Below, in pieces: positions 1 through 9,158 of a DNA stretch of 64,000 bases (the stretch's first letter is position 1; each line of letters begins with the position of its first letter). This DNA is from Anaerolineae bacterium (GTDB taxonomy: Bacteria > Chloroflexota > Anaerolineae > Promineifilales > Promineifilaceae), in NCBI GenBank assembly GCA_023382655.1, contig JAHDWK010000002.1:434001-498000 (forward strand), written 5' to 3'. The position numbers and the translations under genes were made by a program. The notes under the pieces were generated by a model. The model did no database searches and had not been told where the DNA came from. It worked only from the letters and a program-made list of their open reading frames with translations.

Positions 1-44
1 CAAAACTTAACGATACGGCCGTGTCCCCTGTATTCACGCCCTCT

Positions 45-788
45 TTACTCCCGGCTTTTAAGCGGTACAAAATCGAGCAATTGGGCGAGTGTGGAAATGC
101 GGTTTACGTTGGGGGGGATGTCTTGTACGGTGCCCTGGTTGGCTCGATCCAGCCAGATACCTTGCCCATACGCTCCCTGTTCCACCGCCCCAATCGCATC
201 CACATTCAAATTGTCGCCCACATACATACATTGAGCCGCGGGCGTGTGCAGTCGGGCTGCGGCTCGTCGAAATATGGTTTTACTGGGTTTATGGACGCCC
301 ACCTCTTCGCTGATGGTGATGTGTGGTGTGGGAATATACGCACCCACCAGATGTTCCATTACCGGGCGTACCGTGGTGGAGTGGTTAGACAAAATCCCCA
401 ACGACAGACCTGTCTGATACAGCTTTTTCAGGGTGAACAGCACATCATCATATAAGGTGGTGGGCAGTTGCCCATACGCAATGTAGATGCGGTAAGCCAG
501 TTCGCGGCTGGTATCAGGATAACCCAGGCGGAGGAGCATCTGCCGGTAAAAGTCCATGATTTCCTGTCGCGTTTGCGGTTTGATGGCCCCATCTGCCCGC
601 CCCAGAGCAATATCGGCCAGGAGTGATTCTCTGGCGGCGCGGAAATCTTCTATCGGGTAGTAGATACCTTCATGCTGGAACAACACGGCCGTGCGTTCAA
701 TGTGTGACATCTCCGGCTGCAACGTATATGCCAGCGTGAAATCCCAATCGAATATGACGGCCGTCATTCCCTTAACCGGCATTCTCAT
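45..788 (-). CDS. HAD-superfamily hydrolase
   Basis: This 247-residue cytosolic protein has all four haloacid dehalogenase motifs. Motif I FDWDFT carries the nucleophile D14 and D16, motif II is GILSNH near 131-136, the lysine of motif III is in HKPSK near 167, and motif IV is GDNLNVD near 191-197. A helical cap between motifs I and II indicates the HAD-IA type (phosphoglycolate phosphatase-like phosphatases or dehalogenases). The substrate cannot be told from sequence. A GAGGA element sits about 12 nt before the chosen ATG; residue 8 is an alternative start. It lies alone, downstream of gatB and a terminator. Confidence 0.9.
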   Translation of the reverse strand: MRMPVKGMTAVIFDWDFTLAYTLQPEMSHIERTAVLFQHEGIYYPIEDFRAARESLLADIALGRADGAIKPQTRQEIMDFYRQMLLRLGYPDTSRELAYRIYIAYGQLPTTLYDDVLFTLKKLYQTGLSLGILSNHSTTVRPVMEHLVGAYIPTPHITISEEVGVHKPSKTIFRRAAARLHTPAAQCMYVGDNLNVDAIGAVEQGAYGQGIWLDRANQGTVQDIPPNVNRISTLAQLLDFVPLKSRE

Positions 789-893
789 AAACCAACCAGT
801 TCCTCTTGTATTCGCCCAGGCGACATCATGAGAAGCATTGTATGAAAACCACCCCTTTTGTTCAGTGAAAAAGGCGATGATTTTACGGGATAA

Positions 894-933
894 GCAAAAA
901 ACCCGAAGGGGGTATTAACGCTCCCTTCGGGTT
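894..933 (-). terminator. Rho-independent terminator after gatB
   Basis: ACCCGAAGGG at 901-910 pairs with CCCTTCGGGT at 923-932, and the minus strand then runs into T residues (the A-run at 896-900 on the plus strand). It lies about 55 nt past the gatB stop and so likely ends gatB transcription before the HAD gene. Confidence 0.8.
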
Positions 934-968
934 TCATATGAAGTTTGTCGTAACCGCTTTGACGGGTG

Positions 969-990
969 AACCGGCTGAAGCCGTTACTAC
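969..990. repeat. GTAGTAACGGCTTCAGCCGG repeat, copy 1
   Basis: Read on the minus strand, this element is GTAGTAACGGCTTCAGCCGG plus TT. It contains a small inverted repeat and includes the gatB stop codon. Its core returns in inverted form at 44834-44851, just after nrdJ, so it looks like a dispersed 3'-end element. Confidence 0.5.
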
Positions 991-2441
991 GAACCGGGCA
1001 ATTCGGCCAGCTTTTGTGCCAAGAGCTGGTTCACCAGGGCAGGATTAGCCTTGCCTTGGCTTTGTCCCATCACCTGGCCCACAAACCAGCCACGCAGCTT
1101 TTCTTCACCGCTGGTGTAGCGAGCCACCATCTCCGGGTTATTTGCCAACACCTGAACAATGATGGTCTCAATAGCCGCTTCATCAGAGATTTGCGCCAGC
1201 CCTTTGGCCTGCACAATGGCGGAGGCGGATTGACCGCTTCCGAACATCTCCGCCAGCACTTCTTTGGCGGTGTTGTTGTTGATTGTGCCTTTGTCCACCA
1301 GGGCAATCAATTCTACCAACCCGGTGGGTCTCACCGGGATTTGCTCGATGCTCTGTTTGTGTTCGTTCATCAGCCGGAACAGTTCGTTGAGCAGCCATTT
1401 ACTGACGGATTTGGGGTCGCCGCCGGCGGTCACGGCCGTGTCCAACCATTCCGCTACCGCCCGTTCCTCCGTTAATACCCGCGCCTCATACGCCGTCAGT
1501 CCATACTCATTGACATAACGTTCGATTTTAGCACCCGGCAGTTCTGGCAAAGCCGCTTTGGCTTCGGCAATCCACGCCTCGGAAATAAACAACGGCGGTA
1601 AATCCGGTTCTGGGAAGTAACGGTAATCTTCAGCCTCCTCCTTGCTGCGCTGGCTGAAGGTACGCTTTTTGTCCTCATTCCAACCGCGCGTCTCCTGGAC
1701 CACGCGACCGCCCGATTCCACCACCTGTATTTGCCGCTCAATTTCGTGGGCGGAGCCATCAGCCAACGCCTTAAAGCTGTTCAGGTTTTTCAGTTCGGTG
1801 CGGGTGCCAAAAGTGGTGCTGCCCGACGGCCGTATACTGATATTCGGCTCCACGCGCAGCACCCCCTTCTCCATGTCGCCACTGTTTACACCCAGGTAGC
1901 GCAAAATCTGGCGAATTTTCATGGCGTAGGCCCGCGCCTCTTCGCCGCTGTGAATGTCCGGCTCGGAGACAATTTCCAGCAAGGGCACACCGGCCCGATT
2001 GTAATCTACCAGCGATGTACCATCATCCTGGTGCGTGAGTTTGCCGGTGTCTTCTTCCATATGCACCCGCCGGATGCCGATGCGCTTGTGCGACCCATCG
2101 TCCAGTTCCACGTCCAGCCAGCCATTCACGCCAATCGGCTCTTCATACTGGCTGATCTGGTAGCCCTTCGGCAGATCAGGATAAAAATAATTTTTGCGGG
2201 CAAAGATGTTGTGCTGGTTAATCTGGCAGTTCAGCGCCAGCGCCACCCGCAGGGCATACTCTACAGCCTGTTTGTTGATAACGGGTAATGTGCCCGGCAT
2301 ACCGAGACAGAGGGGGTGTACGGCCGTGTTCGGTTCCGCCTCTACGCTGTCCACAACCGGCGCCGCGCAAAACATCTTCGACGCCGTCATCAACTCCGCA
2401 TGAATCTCCAACCCAATAATCGCTTCGTATTTGTTACTCAT
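987..2441 (-). CDS. gatB: Asp-tRNA(Asn)/Glu-tRNA(Gln) amidotransferase subunit B
   Basis: This 484-residue protein is full length for GatB. It opens with [13 protein letters not shown], has the [15 protein letters not shown] segment near residue 90 and [14 protein letters not shown] near 150, and ends in the C-terminal YqeY-like tail. It is the kinase-like subunit that phosphorylates Glu or Asp on misacylated tRNA, using ammonia delivered by GatA. The ATG follows directly on the TAA of the upstream TumE-like gene, so the two are probably translationally coupled. gatA and gatC lie 4-6 kb away on the same strand instead of in one gatCAB cluster. Confidence 0.96.
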   Translation of the reverse strand: MSNKYEAIIGLEIHAELMTASKMFCAAPVVDSVEAEPNTAVHPLCLGMPGTLPVINKQAVEYALRVALALNCQINQHNIFARKNYFYPDLPKGYQISQYEEPIGVNGWLDVELDDGSHKRIGIRRVHMEEDTGKLTHQDDGTSLVDYNRAGVPLLEIVSEPDIHSGEEARAYAMKIRQILRYLGVNSGDMEKGVLRVEPNISIRPSGSTTFGTRTELKNLNSFKALADGSAHEIERQIQVVESGGRVVQETRGWNEDKKRTFSQRSKEEAEDYRYFPEPDLPPLFISEAWIAEAKAALPELPGAKIERYVNEYGLTAYEARVLTEERAVAEWLDTAVTAGGDPKSVSKWLLNELFRLMNEHKQSIEQIPVRPTGLVELIALVDKGTINNNTAKEVLAEMFGSGQSASAIVQAKGLAQISDEAAIETIIVQVLANNPEMVARYTSGEEKLRGWFVGQVMGQSQGKANPALVNQLLAQKLAELPGS

Positions 2442-2879
2442 TTACTCTCGCTCAATCTGCTGAATCAGGTTTTCAACCTCTCGGATAATCTGCGGAAGAT
2501 TTGGTTGATTAAAACTCATGCCAGGTGCGGGAACGCGGTTATGTTTGATGTCAGGCGAAATGTGTTTGTGGTGTGGGTGCGTACTTTGCAGTTCTGGCTC
2601 GTTTGGGTGAGGTTGGGGATCATACCAAAACAGTCTTTCCTCACCTTGCCATATTTCGTAACCATACCAATCAATTATTGCTGGCAAGCGATGAAACAAA
2701 ATCCGCTCACGCACCACCACCCGAAGATGATGGGCAAAATGAAGCTCGCCAACAATGCGGGCCAACGATGAGCCCCGGCGGACAAACGTGACTGTTGAGC
2801 GATGCACAGATGGGAACTGATCTGGCAAAGTATATAAAAATAGTTCGTAATCTTCCGCCGAACGGAGAGGGTTGCTCAT
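2442..2879 (-). CDS. TumE-like (DUF6516) putative toxin
   Basis: This 145-residue protein has a small alpha/beta N-terminal part (FVRRGSSLARIVGELHF) and a conserved His/Pro-rich C-terminal part (YDPQPHP, HPHHKHI, HNRVPAPGMSF). I recognise this from memory as the DUF6516 family, which databases name as the TumE-type toxin of toxin-antitoxin systems. The gene starts inside the stop of its 89-residue partner (ATGA overlap), the arrangement expected of a two-gene module. The stop abuts the gatB start. Toxicity is inferred from family naming only. Confidence 0.6.
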   Translation of the reverse strand: MSNPLRSAEDYELFLYTLPDQFPSVHRSTVTFVRRGSSLARIVGELHFAHHLRVVVRERILFHRLPAIIDWYGYEIWQGEERLFWYDPQPHPNEPELQSTHPHHKHISPDIKHNRVPAPGMSFNQPNLPQIIREVENLIQQIERE

Positions 2880-3145
2880 ACGGCCGTGCGAATAAGCCCG
2901 GAAAGGCTTGCTGTCTGCTTTTGAATTCGTTGAATCGCATTCCGATATTCAGCCTGGCGCTCCAGCCATGTCCTATAAACACTGGCCCATTCGCCAAAGT
3001 CTAATACCCAGGCATCATCTTCTGGTTCTTCACCGTTCATGTAGGCTGCGTAAAACGTCTCTGAACGAATCCCATATTTTCGCTCAAATTCCAATAGCTC
3101 TTCTTCAAGCGCATGAATGTCCGTCAAAATCTCATAGGGTGTCAT
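2876..3145 (-). CDS. Putative antitoxin partner of the TumE-like protein
   Basis: This 89-residue acidic helical protein has an N-terminal LEEELLEFERKYGI segment and a central EPEDDAWVLDFGEW segment. No DNA-binding motif is obvious. Its ATG follows a good Shine-Dalgarno sequence (AGAGGTGA), and its TGA overlaps the ATG of the next gene by 4 nt. An ACGGCCGT palindrome encodes its last codons (Thr-Ala-Val). The antitoxin role is inferred from gene order and size. Confidence 0.55.
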   Translation of the reverse strand: MTPYEILTDIHALEEELLEFERKYGIRSETFYAAYMNGEEPEDDAWVLDFGEWASVYRTWLERQAEYRNAIQRIQKQTASLSGLIRTAV

Positions 3146-3166
3146 ACATCACCTCTTTTGCCCAAA

Positions 3167-3283
3167 TTATATCCACGTAGTCTGACTTCTTGCTTCCATC
3201 ATCACATTAGCCACCCCGTCTATTACTTGTACATGCACAGCGATCTGGTCAGCCAGGTTTAACGGCCGTTTCAGCCGCAACAC
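3167..3283 (-). CDS. Possible 38-residue ORF upstream of the toxin-antitoxin pair
   Basis: A GTG at 3281-3283 preceded by GGAGGG opens 38 codons ending in TAA at 3167-3169, 21 nt before the 89-residue gene. The translation includes LNLADQIAVHVQVIDGV and MMEARSQTTW. An ACGGCCGT copy lies in it as Arg-Pro. It could be a leader peptide or the worn remnant of a larger gene. No family is recognised. The rest of the 195-bp gap shows nothing else. Confidence 0.22.
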   Translation of the reverse strand: MLRLKRPLNLADQIAVHVQVIDGVANVMMEARSQTTWI

Positions 3284-3340
3284 CCCTCCTTATAAATCGC
3301 TTCCGTAATCATCATTCATTCCTCTACGCTTAAGTCAGCT

Positions 3341-3721
3341 TCAAGCCTCTGACATTTCTACCTCATAACGCTGGATAAGGACATCGGCGGGAATGCCAAG
3401 GCCCGATTGCAATTTACGGATCATATTCAGAGACAACGGCCGTTTCCGATTCAATACCTCAGACACCCGCGCCCGCGAACCAATGAATGGTTCCAGGTCA
3501 CTCCGATTCAACGACTGGCTTTCCATCATGTGGATAATCGCCTCTACCGGGTCCGGTGGTGGTATGGGATGATGTTTCTCTTCATACGCTTCCACCAACG
3601 CGATCAAAATCTCCAATTTATCTCCATCAGAAGAACCAGCCTCAGCCAACCACAGACGATTAATTTCAGCCAGTGCATTTTCGTAATCTGTCTCTGTTCG
3701 GATTGGTTTAATATCCATCAT
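3341..3721 (-). CDS. HigA-like XRE antitoxin, apparently without toxin
   Basis: This 126-residue protein has an acidic helical N-terminus (TDYENALAEINRLW, HHPIPPPDPVEAI) and a C-terminal helix-turn-helix (NRSDLEPFIGSRARVSEVLNRKR as separate helices). This is the layout of HigA-type antitoxins that repress their own promoter. A HigB RelE-fold toxin normally lies next to it, but only about 115 bp separates the gene from the aminotransferase, with no ORF there. Either of two adjacent ATGs could start it; no clear Shine-Dalgarno is visible. Probably a solitary regulator. Confidence 0.75.
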   Translation of the reverse strand: MMDIKPIRTETDYENALAEINRLWLAEAGSSDGDKLEILIALVEAYEEKHHPIPPPDPVEAIIHMMESQSLNRSDLEPFIGSRARVSEVLNRKRPLSLNMIRKLQSGLGIPADVLIQRYEVEMSEA

Positions 3722-3838
3722 CAAGTATACGGATAACGCAGATTTTTCAGAAATTTATTCGTGCAAATCCGTCTCATCCGTTTAATCCGTGTATCTATTA
3801 TAGGTTCTCCGAAATGCTGCTAGAAGTTTAACAGATTT

Positions 3839-5002
<1,164 letters not shown>

Positions 5003-5017
5003 GGGAATATCCTTATA

Positions 5018-5064
5018 AGATTTGAGATTGCCGATTGAGGTCCTCAATCGGCAATCTCAAATCT
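5018..5064. repeat. Perfect 23-bp inverted repeat at a gene junction
   Basis: AGATTTGAGATTGCCGATTG plus AGG at 5018-5040 pairs perfectly with 5042-5064 around a single base. It contains the last codons and TGA stop of the nucleotidyltransferase and ends just before the aminotransferase Shine-Dalgarno. No T-run follows on the minus strand, so it is not a standard terminator. Confidence 0.85.
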
Positions 5065-6055
5065 CTACACTTGAATCATCACCTAAAAACAGTCTCATCT
5101 GTTTACCTGTTACTTTTGTATTTTCACCGATAAGCGCGCCGTCCAGCAGGCAGTTTTTTAGCTGTGCCCCGGCGTCTATGATGCTGTTTTTGATGATGCA
5201 GTTACTGATTTTAGCGCCGGGACCGACGCTCACGTAGGGGCCGATGACACTGCTGTCTATGCTGGCTTCTTCGTGAATGAAAACGGGCGGCAGGGCGGTA
5301 AAATCCTCGGCATAGCTGCGGTCAATGGCGTCTTCGCTGCCATAACCCAGCCCCAACAACCGTTCGTTGGTCGCCAGGATGTTTTCCGGGTTGCCCGCAT
5401 CCAGCCAGAAAATGGTTTCCTGGGTGCGGACTTTGCTACCCTGCTCAAGCAAGACCTGGTAAGCGTCGGCCAGGTAGTATTCGCCTTTGGTCTGACGGCC
5501 GTCGGCAATAATCGTATCCAGCGCCTCGCGTAAGGTACGGCCGTGCCGAAACCAATGTATCCCCGCAATCGCCTGCCGGTAACGGTCATGGTCGGGTTTC
5601 TCAATCAATTCCGTTACAAAACCATCGGCATCCGTGGCCACCACGCCAAATTTGCGCGGGTCTTCTACCTCCTGCACCAGCATCACCACATCGGCCGTGG
5701 GATCGGGCAGTTCCGTGTAACGCGCCTGCACAATGCCATCACCAAAGGCAATCACCAGTTCCCCCTCATCCATAAAATCGCGGCACAGCCAAAGAGCGTG
5801 CGCCTGCCCCAATTGTTCTGCCTGCACCACAAAATGGCTGTCGAGGTGCGGGTACTGCTCCCGAATCCACGCCTCAAGCTGCTCACCCTTATAGCCGATG
5901 ACAAACACGACCTCCTCCGTCGTAATATCACTCATCAGGTCAAGCAGATGGCCGATGACCGTTTTGCCAGCCACATGCAGCAGCGGCTTCACCCGGCTCC
6001 ACGTATACGGCCGCATCCGCTTGCCAAACCCGGCGAGGGGGATGATTACTTTCAT
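5057..6055 (-). CDS. Sugar-1-phosphate nucleotidyltransferase
   Basis: This 332-residue protein has an N-terminal nucleotidyltransferase fold with the signature VIIPLAGFGKRMRPYTW and a KP in SRVKPLLHVAGK. The C-terminus from about residue 255 forms a left-handed beta helix with hexapeptide repeats (IHEEASIDSSVIGPYVSVGP). Such enzymes make NDP-sugars such as dTDP- or UDP-glucose for surface polysaccharides. Which nucleotide and sugar are used is not visible. It overlaps the upstream four-helix-bundle gene by 4 nt, and its own stop lies in a long palindrome. Confidence 0.88.
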   Translation of the reverse strand: MKVIIPLAGFGKRMRPYTWSRVKPLLHVAGKTVIGHLLDLMSDITTEEVVFVIGYKGEQLEAWIREQYPHLDSHFVVQAEQLGQAHALWLCRDFMDEGELVIAFGDGIVQARYTELPDPTADVVMLVQEVEDPRKFGVVATDADGFVTELIEKPDHDRYRQAIAGIHWFRHGRTLREALDTIIADGRQTKGEYYLADAYQVLLEQGSKVRTQETIFWLDAGNPENILATNERLLGLGYGSEDAIDRSYAEDFTALPPVFIHEEASIDSSVIGPYVSVGPGAKISNCIIKNSIIDAGAQLKNCLLDGALIGENTKVTGKQMRLFLGDDSSVEI

Positions 6056-6534
6056 GGTTCGCCCTCTTCTGTGGTAATCGGTAATCGGTTATCGGTAATC
6101 GGTGGGTTTTCTATAAAATATTCTGGCGCTGATTCTCGCAGGATTGCAGAAGTACCACAAAATTGACCTGATTTGGCGATCATGCTGCCGAGTAGTCGGC
6201 CAATTCGCTGACACTTGTCCAGGAGTACATCAGCTTCTTTCTGGGATAAATAATCGCAATCCAGGGCCGTTTCAATCCAATGTTGCGTCTCTTGTTGTTC
6301 ACCATCCGCATCCGTTAATTTGCTGATGAAATGGTTTTCATATCGACGCTTCGCCCACGCTTCCGCAATCTGCGCCCCAATCGAGCGGGAGGAACGTCTG
6401 ACCTGATCTGTAAGCGAATAAGCTTCTTCTTTAGGGAATCGTTTAGAAAGCATAAAAATCTCTCGTGACAATGCCCGCGCTTCCTGATAGACAAACAAAT
6501 CCCGATAACTTTTTACATACCCCATATTCCCCAT
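6052..6534 (-). CDS. Four-helix-bundle protein (S23/IVP-like)
   Basis: This 160-residue protein belongs to the family often found as 23S rRNA intervening-sequence proteins. Conserved parts are YRDLFVYQEARALSREIF, FPKEEAYSLTDQVRRSSRS and AEAWAKRRYENHF. The cellular role of the family is unknown. A strong AAAGGAGG precedes the ATG. The last 20 or so residues (PPITDNRLPITTEEGEP) are encoded by an intergenic GGTAATC-type repeat at 6073-6103, so the tail is probably a repeat-driven extension. It overlaps the nucleotidyltransferase start by 4 nt. Confidence 0.85.
   Translation of the reverse strand: MGNMGYVKSYRDLFVYQEARALSREIFMLSKRFPKEEAYSLTDQVRRSSRSIGAQIAEAWAKRRYENHFISKLTDADGEQQETQHWIETALDCDYLSQKEADVLLDKCQRIGRLLGSMIAKSGQFCGTSAILRESAPEYFIENPPITDNRLPITTEEGEP
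6073..6103. repeat. GGTAATC repeat tract
   Basis: Four imperfect copies of GGTAATCG/GGTTATCG lie in tandem. They sit inside the 3' end of the four-helix-bundle gene and supply its C-terminal residues. Confidence 0.75.
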
Positions 6535-6550
6535 CTTAAAACCTCCTTTT

Positions 6551-6590
6551 ACCGTTCACCGATTACCGATTACCGTTCACCGATTACCGT
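6551..6590. repeat. CCGATTACCG repeat tract
   Basis: Alternating ACCGTTCACCGATTACCGAT units fill the gap between gatA and the four-helix-bundle gene, reaching the gatA stop. This is the same family as the tracts at 8440, 9093, 21860, 23103, 26146, 36084 and 41769. Confidence 0.75.
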
Positions 6591-8006
6591 TTGCTCATAA
6601 GCAAAAGCCACATTCAAAATCGTCGCCTCTTGCAGCGTATTGCCGATGAGTTGCAGGCCGATGGGCAAACCCTGGCTGTCGAGGCCACAGGGGACGGACA
6701 GGCCACAGCTTGCCGACAGGTTGACGGGCAGGGTGAAGATGTCCTGCAAATACATTTGCAGTGGGTCATCCACGATGGCCCCGATTTTGAAGGCGGTGGT
6801 GGGTGAGGTGGGGGTGGCGATGACATCTACCTGTTCAAAGGCGTTCAGGAAATCTTGTTTGATGAGGGTGCGCGCTTTGAGGGCACGGCCGTAATATGCC
6901 TCATAATACCCCGCGCTCAACGCATACGTGCCCAACATGATGCGCCGTTTCACCTCCGGGCCAAAGAGGGCGCGTGTTTTCCTGACGGAATCAATCATAT
7001 CCACTCCCTCCACGCGCGGGCCAAAACGGATGCCATCGTAGCGGGCCAGGTTGGCGCTGGCCTCAGCCGGGGCGATCAGGTAGTAGACGGGCAGGGCGTA
7101 GGCCGTATGCGGCAGGCTGATTTCCACGATCTCCGCGCCCAGTTCGGCCAGTTTAGCAATGGCGGCGCGCACGGCCGTTTCCACTTCCGCATCTATCCCC
7201 TCGATAAAATACTCCTGCGGCACGCCCACTTTCAGCCCGCGAATATCGCCCGTCAGGGCCGCTTCAAAGTCGGGCACAGGCACGTTGAGCGAGGTGCTGT
7301 CCATGGGGTCATACCCGGCGGTGGCCTGGAACACGGCCGTACAATCCGCCACCGTGCGCCCAAACGTGCCCACCTGATCCAGCGTCGAGGCAAAAGCGAC
7401 CACACCCCAGCGGCTCATACGGCCGTAGGTCGGCCGCAGCCCCACCACCCCACAAAACGACGCCGGCTGGCGCACGCTGCCGCCCGTATCCGTACCCAAT
7501 GCCCCATACGCCATGCCCGTCGCCACCGCCGCCGCGCTGCCGCCGCTGCTGCCGCCCGCCACCCGCGTCTGGTCATACGGATTGCGGGTGGTGAAGTAAG
7601 CCGAATTCTCGGTGGAAGACCCCATGGCAAACTCATCCGTATTTGTCTTGCCCAGGATGACGGCCCCGGCTGCCTTCAATTTGCGTACTACAAACGCATC
7701 GTACGGTGGCACAAACCCTTCCAGGATTTTGCTGCCGGCCGTTGTTTCCACCCCCTGCGTGCAAATGATGTCCTTGACAGCCACCGGAATGCCCAGCAGC
7801 GGCGAATCCTCGCCGTTAGCCCGGCGCTGGTCGGCCTGCTGCGCCTGCTCCAGCGCCATCTCGTCGGTGATTGTCAGAAAACTTTGGATGTCATTATCCT
7901 GCGCTACGATGTGGTCTAACATCGCCTGGGTAGAGGCCACGCTGGTGGCAGCGCCGCTGCGCAAAGCCTGGCGCAGCTGGGTTAGGGTCAACGTCGTTAA
8001 GTCCAT
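6570..8006 (-). CDS. gatA: Asp/Glu-tRNA amidotransferase subunit A
   Basis: This 478-residue amidase-signature enzyme releases ammonia from glutamine for transamidation. The Ser-cisSer-Lys triad is visible: the lysine in [12 protein letters not shown] near residue 75 and the serines in [10 protein letters not shown] near 150-175. I start it at MDLTTLTL because GGGAG lies 7 nt before that ATG; a start four codons earlier is possible. gatC lies upstream, separated by a hairpin with a T-run. Confidence 0.96.
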   Translation of the reverse strand: MDLTTLTLTQLRQALRSGAATSVASTQAMLDHIVAQDNDIQSFLTITDEMALEQAQQADQRRANGEDSPLLGIPVAVKDIICTQGVETTAGSKILEGFVPPYDAFVVRKLKAAGAVILGKTNTDEFAMGSSTENSAYFTTRNPYDQTRVAGGSSGGSAAAVATGMAYGALGTDTGGSVRQPASFCGVVGLRPTYGRMSRWGVVAFASTLDQVGTFGRTVADCTAVFQATAGYDPMDSTSLNVPVPDFEAALTGDIRGLKVGVPQEYFIEGIDAEVETAVRAAIAKLAELGAEIVEISLPHTAYALPVYYLIAPAEASANLARYDGIRFGPRVEGVDMIDSVRKTRALFGPEVKRRIMLGTYALSAGYYEAYYGRALKARTLIKQDFLNAFEQVDVIATPTSPTTAFKIGAIVDDPLQMYLQDIFTLPVNLSASCGLSVPCGLDSQGLPIGLQLIGNTLQEATILNVAFAYEQTVIGER

Positions 8007-8066
8007 AAACACTCCCATTCAATCATGTGCGCCGATCATACACCGAAATGCGCCTGGCGCACTACA

Positions 8067-8090
8067 CAAAAAAAGGGCCTGACGGCCCTC
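8067..8090 (-). terminator. Hairpin with T-run between gatC and gatA
   Basis: AGGGCC (8074-8079) pairs with GGCCCT (8084-8089), followed on the minus strand by a run of seven T (A-run 8068-8074). It may attenuate read-through from gatC into gatA, which is odd for subunits of one complex. Confidence 0.6.
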
Positions 8091-8119
8091 TGTATGCAAA
8101 CATGGTTACGGCCGTGCCC

Positions 8120-8413
8120 TCATCCCTCATCCAGTACAGCCTGGACAACAAACTGATTGTTGGCTTGCTTGGGTGCATTAAACAACACGGCATCCATCGG
8201 TAAAGATGGCTCCGCCACATCCTCACGCCACACATTTTGTTGCGTTACCGCGTGGGCTGTGGGCAGCACCCCCTCCAGGTTCAATTCATTCAGACGCGCT
8301 GCATAATCCAGAATGGCCGAAAGCTGGCCCTGGTACAGCGCCATCTCCGCCTCCGTCAATTCCAATCGCGCCAGATGCGCAATCTTCTCCACATCACTTC
8401 GTGTCAAAGACAT
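8120..8413 (-). CDS. gatC: Asp/Glu-tRNA amidotransferase subunit C
   Basis: This 97-residue protein matches GatC in length and layout: LTRSDVEKIAHLARLELTE at the N-terminus, LSAILDYAARLNELN in the middle and REDVAEPS near residue 70. GatC wraps GatA and GatB together. The start at MSLTRSDVE follows GGGAGAG; a longer frame adds 13 unconserved residues partly read from repeat DNA. It is the first gene of a gatC-gatA unit. Confidence 0.93.
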   Translation of the reverse strand: MSLTRSDVEKIAHLARLELTEAEMALYQGQLSAILDYAARLNELNLEGVLPTAHAVTQQNVWREDVAEPSLPMDAVLFNAPKQANNQFVVQAVLDEG

Positions 8414-8439
8414 AACCGCTCTCCCATCAAACCCGCCCC

Positions 8440-8483
8440 GATTACCGTTCACCGATAACGGATTACGGATAACGGACTACGGC
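8440..8483. repeat. GATTACGG/GATAACGG repeat tract
   Basis: Several imperfect ATTACCG and GATTACGGATAACGG units fill the space between gatC and the deformylase stop. Confidence 0.7.
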
Positions 8484-9050
8484 TCACCCCACCACCGCCT
8501 GTTCCTCGCGCCGTTTTTTGGCCGCTTCCTGCATCTTCTCAAACTCCTCGTCCGTCCACAGGTATTCGGGAGCTGTCAGGCGGTCAATGTAGAGAACGCC
8601 GTTCAGGTGGTCAATCTCGTGCTGGAAGATGCGCGCCGTCCAGCCGTGGAGTTTTAGTTTGACTTTACGGCCGTACCGGTCTTGCGTCCGCACCCGCACC
8701 ACCTCATGCCGCCCAACCTCCCCCACATAACCGGGAATAGACAGGCAGCCTTCCACCCCATCCACCACTTCTCGTGACTGCCACACAATCTCTGGGTTGG
8801 CAATCACAAACAATTCGCGTGAATTGGGGATTTCGTTGCCCTGTTCGTCTTCTCTGGGCAGTGTTTCAATAACGGCTAATTGTATGGGTAGGCCAATTTG
8901 CGGCGCCGCCAGCCCCACGCCGTTACTCTCCCGCATGGTTTCCACCATGTTGTCAATCAACGTTTGCAGATCATCATCAAATTTTGTAACCGGTCTGGTT
9001 TTCTGGCGCAAAATGGGCGCCGGTAATTTTACAACGTTTAGTAATGTCAT
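8484..9050 (-). CDS. def: Peptide deformylase
   Basis: This 188-residue metalloenzyme removes the N-formyl group from nascent proteins. All three motifs are present: GVGLAAPQIG, EGCLSIPG with the metal-binding Cys, and QHEIDHLNG with the two metal His and the catalytic Glu. The tail past residue 165 is rich in Lys, Glu and Arg. I start it at MTLLNVVKLP, which matches family N-termini; the longer frame reads from repeat DNA. No clear Shine-Dalgarno precedes the chosen ATG. Confidence 0.96.
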   Translation of the reverse strand: MTLLNVVKLPAPILRQKTRPVTKFDDDLQTLIDNMVETMRESNGVGLAAPQIGLPIQLAVIETLPREDEQGNEIPNSRELFVIANPEIVWQSREVVDGVEGCLSIPGYVGEVGRHEVVRVRTQDRYGRKVKLKLHGWTARIFQHEIDHLNGVLYIDRLTAPEYLWTDEEFEKMQEAAKKRREEQAVVG

Positions 9051-9092
9051 AGTGGGAAATTTTATCTTGTTTGGGGGAAGGCGACATGTTTT

Positions 9093-9158
9093 CGTAATCC
9101 GCAATCCGTTAGCCGTAATCCGAAAAGCGGGTCACGGATTACGATTTACGGATTACGT
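9093..9158. repeat. CGTAATCCG repeat tract
   Basis: Seven or so CGTAATC/GGATTACG units in both orientations lie between the cyclase stop and the deformylase start, forming partial inverted repeats. Confidence 0.7.

Noticed and set aside
3722..3838. HigB toxin next to the HigA-like gene
   Set aside because: The gap is too short and has no open frame with a RelE-like pattern.
6855..7919. A 354-codon plus-strand frame opposite gatA
   Set aside because: It is the antisense shadow of a clearly conserved gene in GC-rich DNA, with low-complexity His/Arg-rich translation and no ribosome site.
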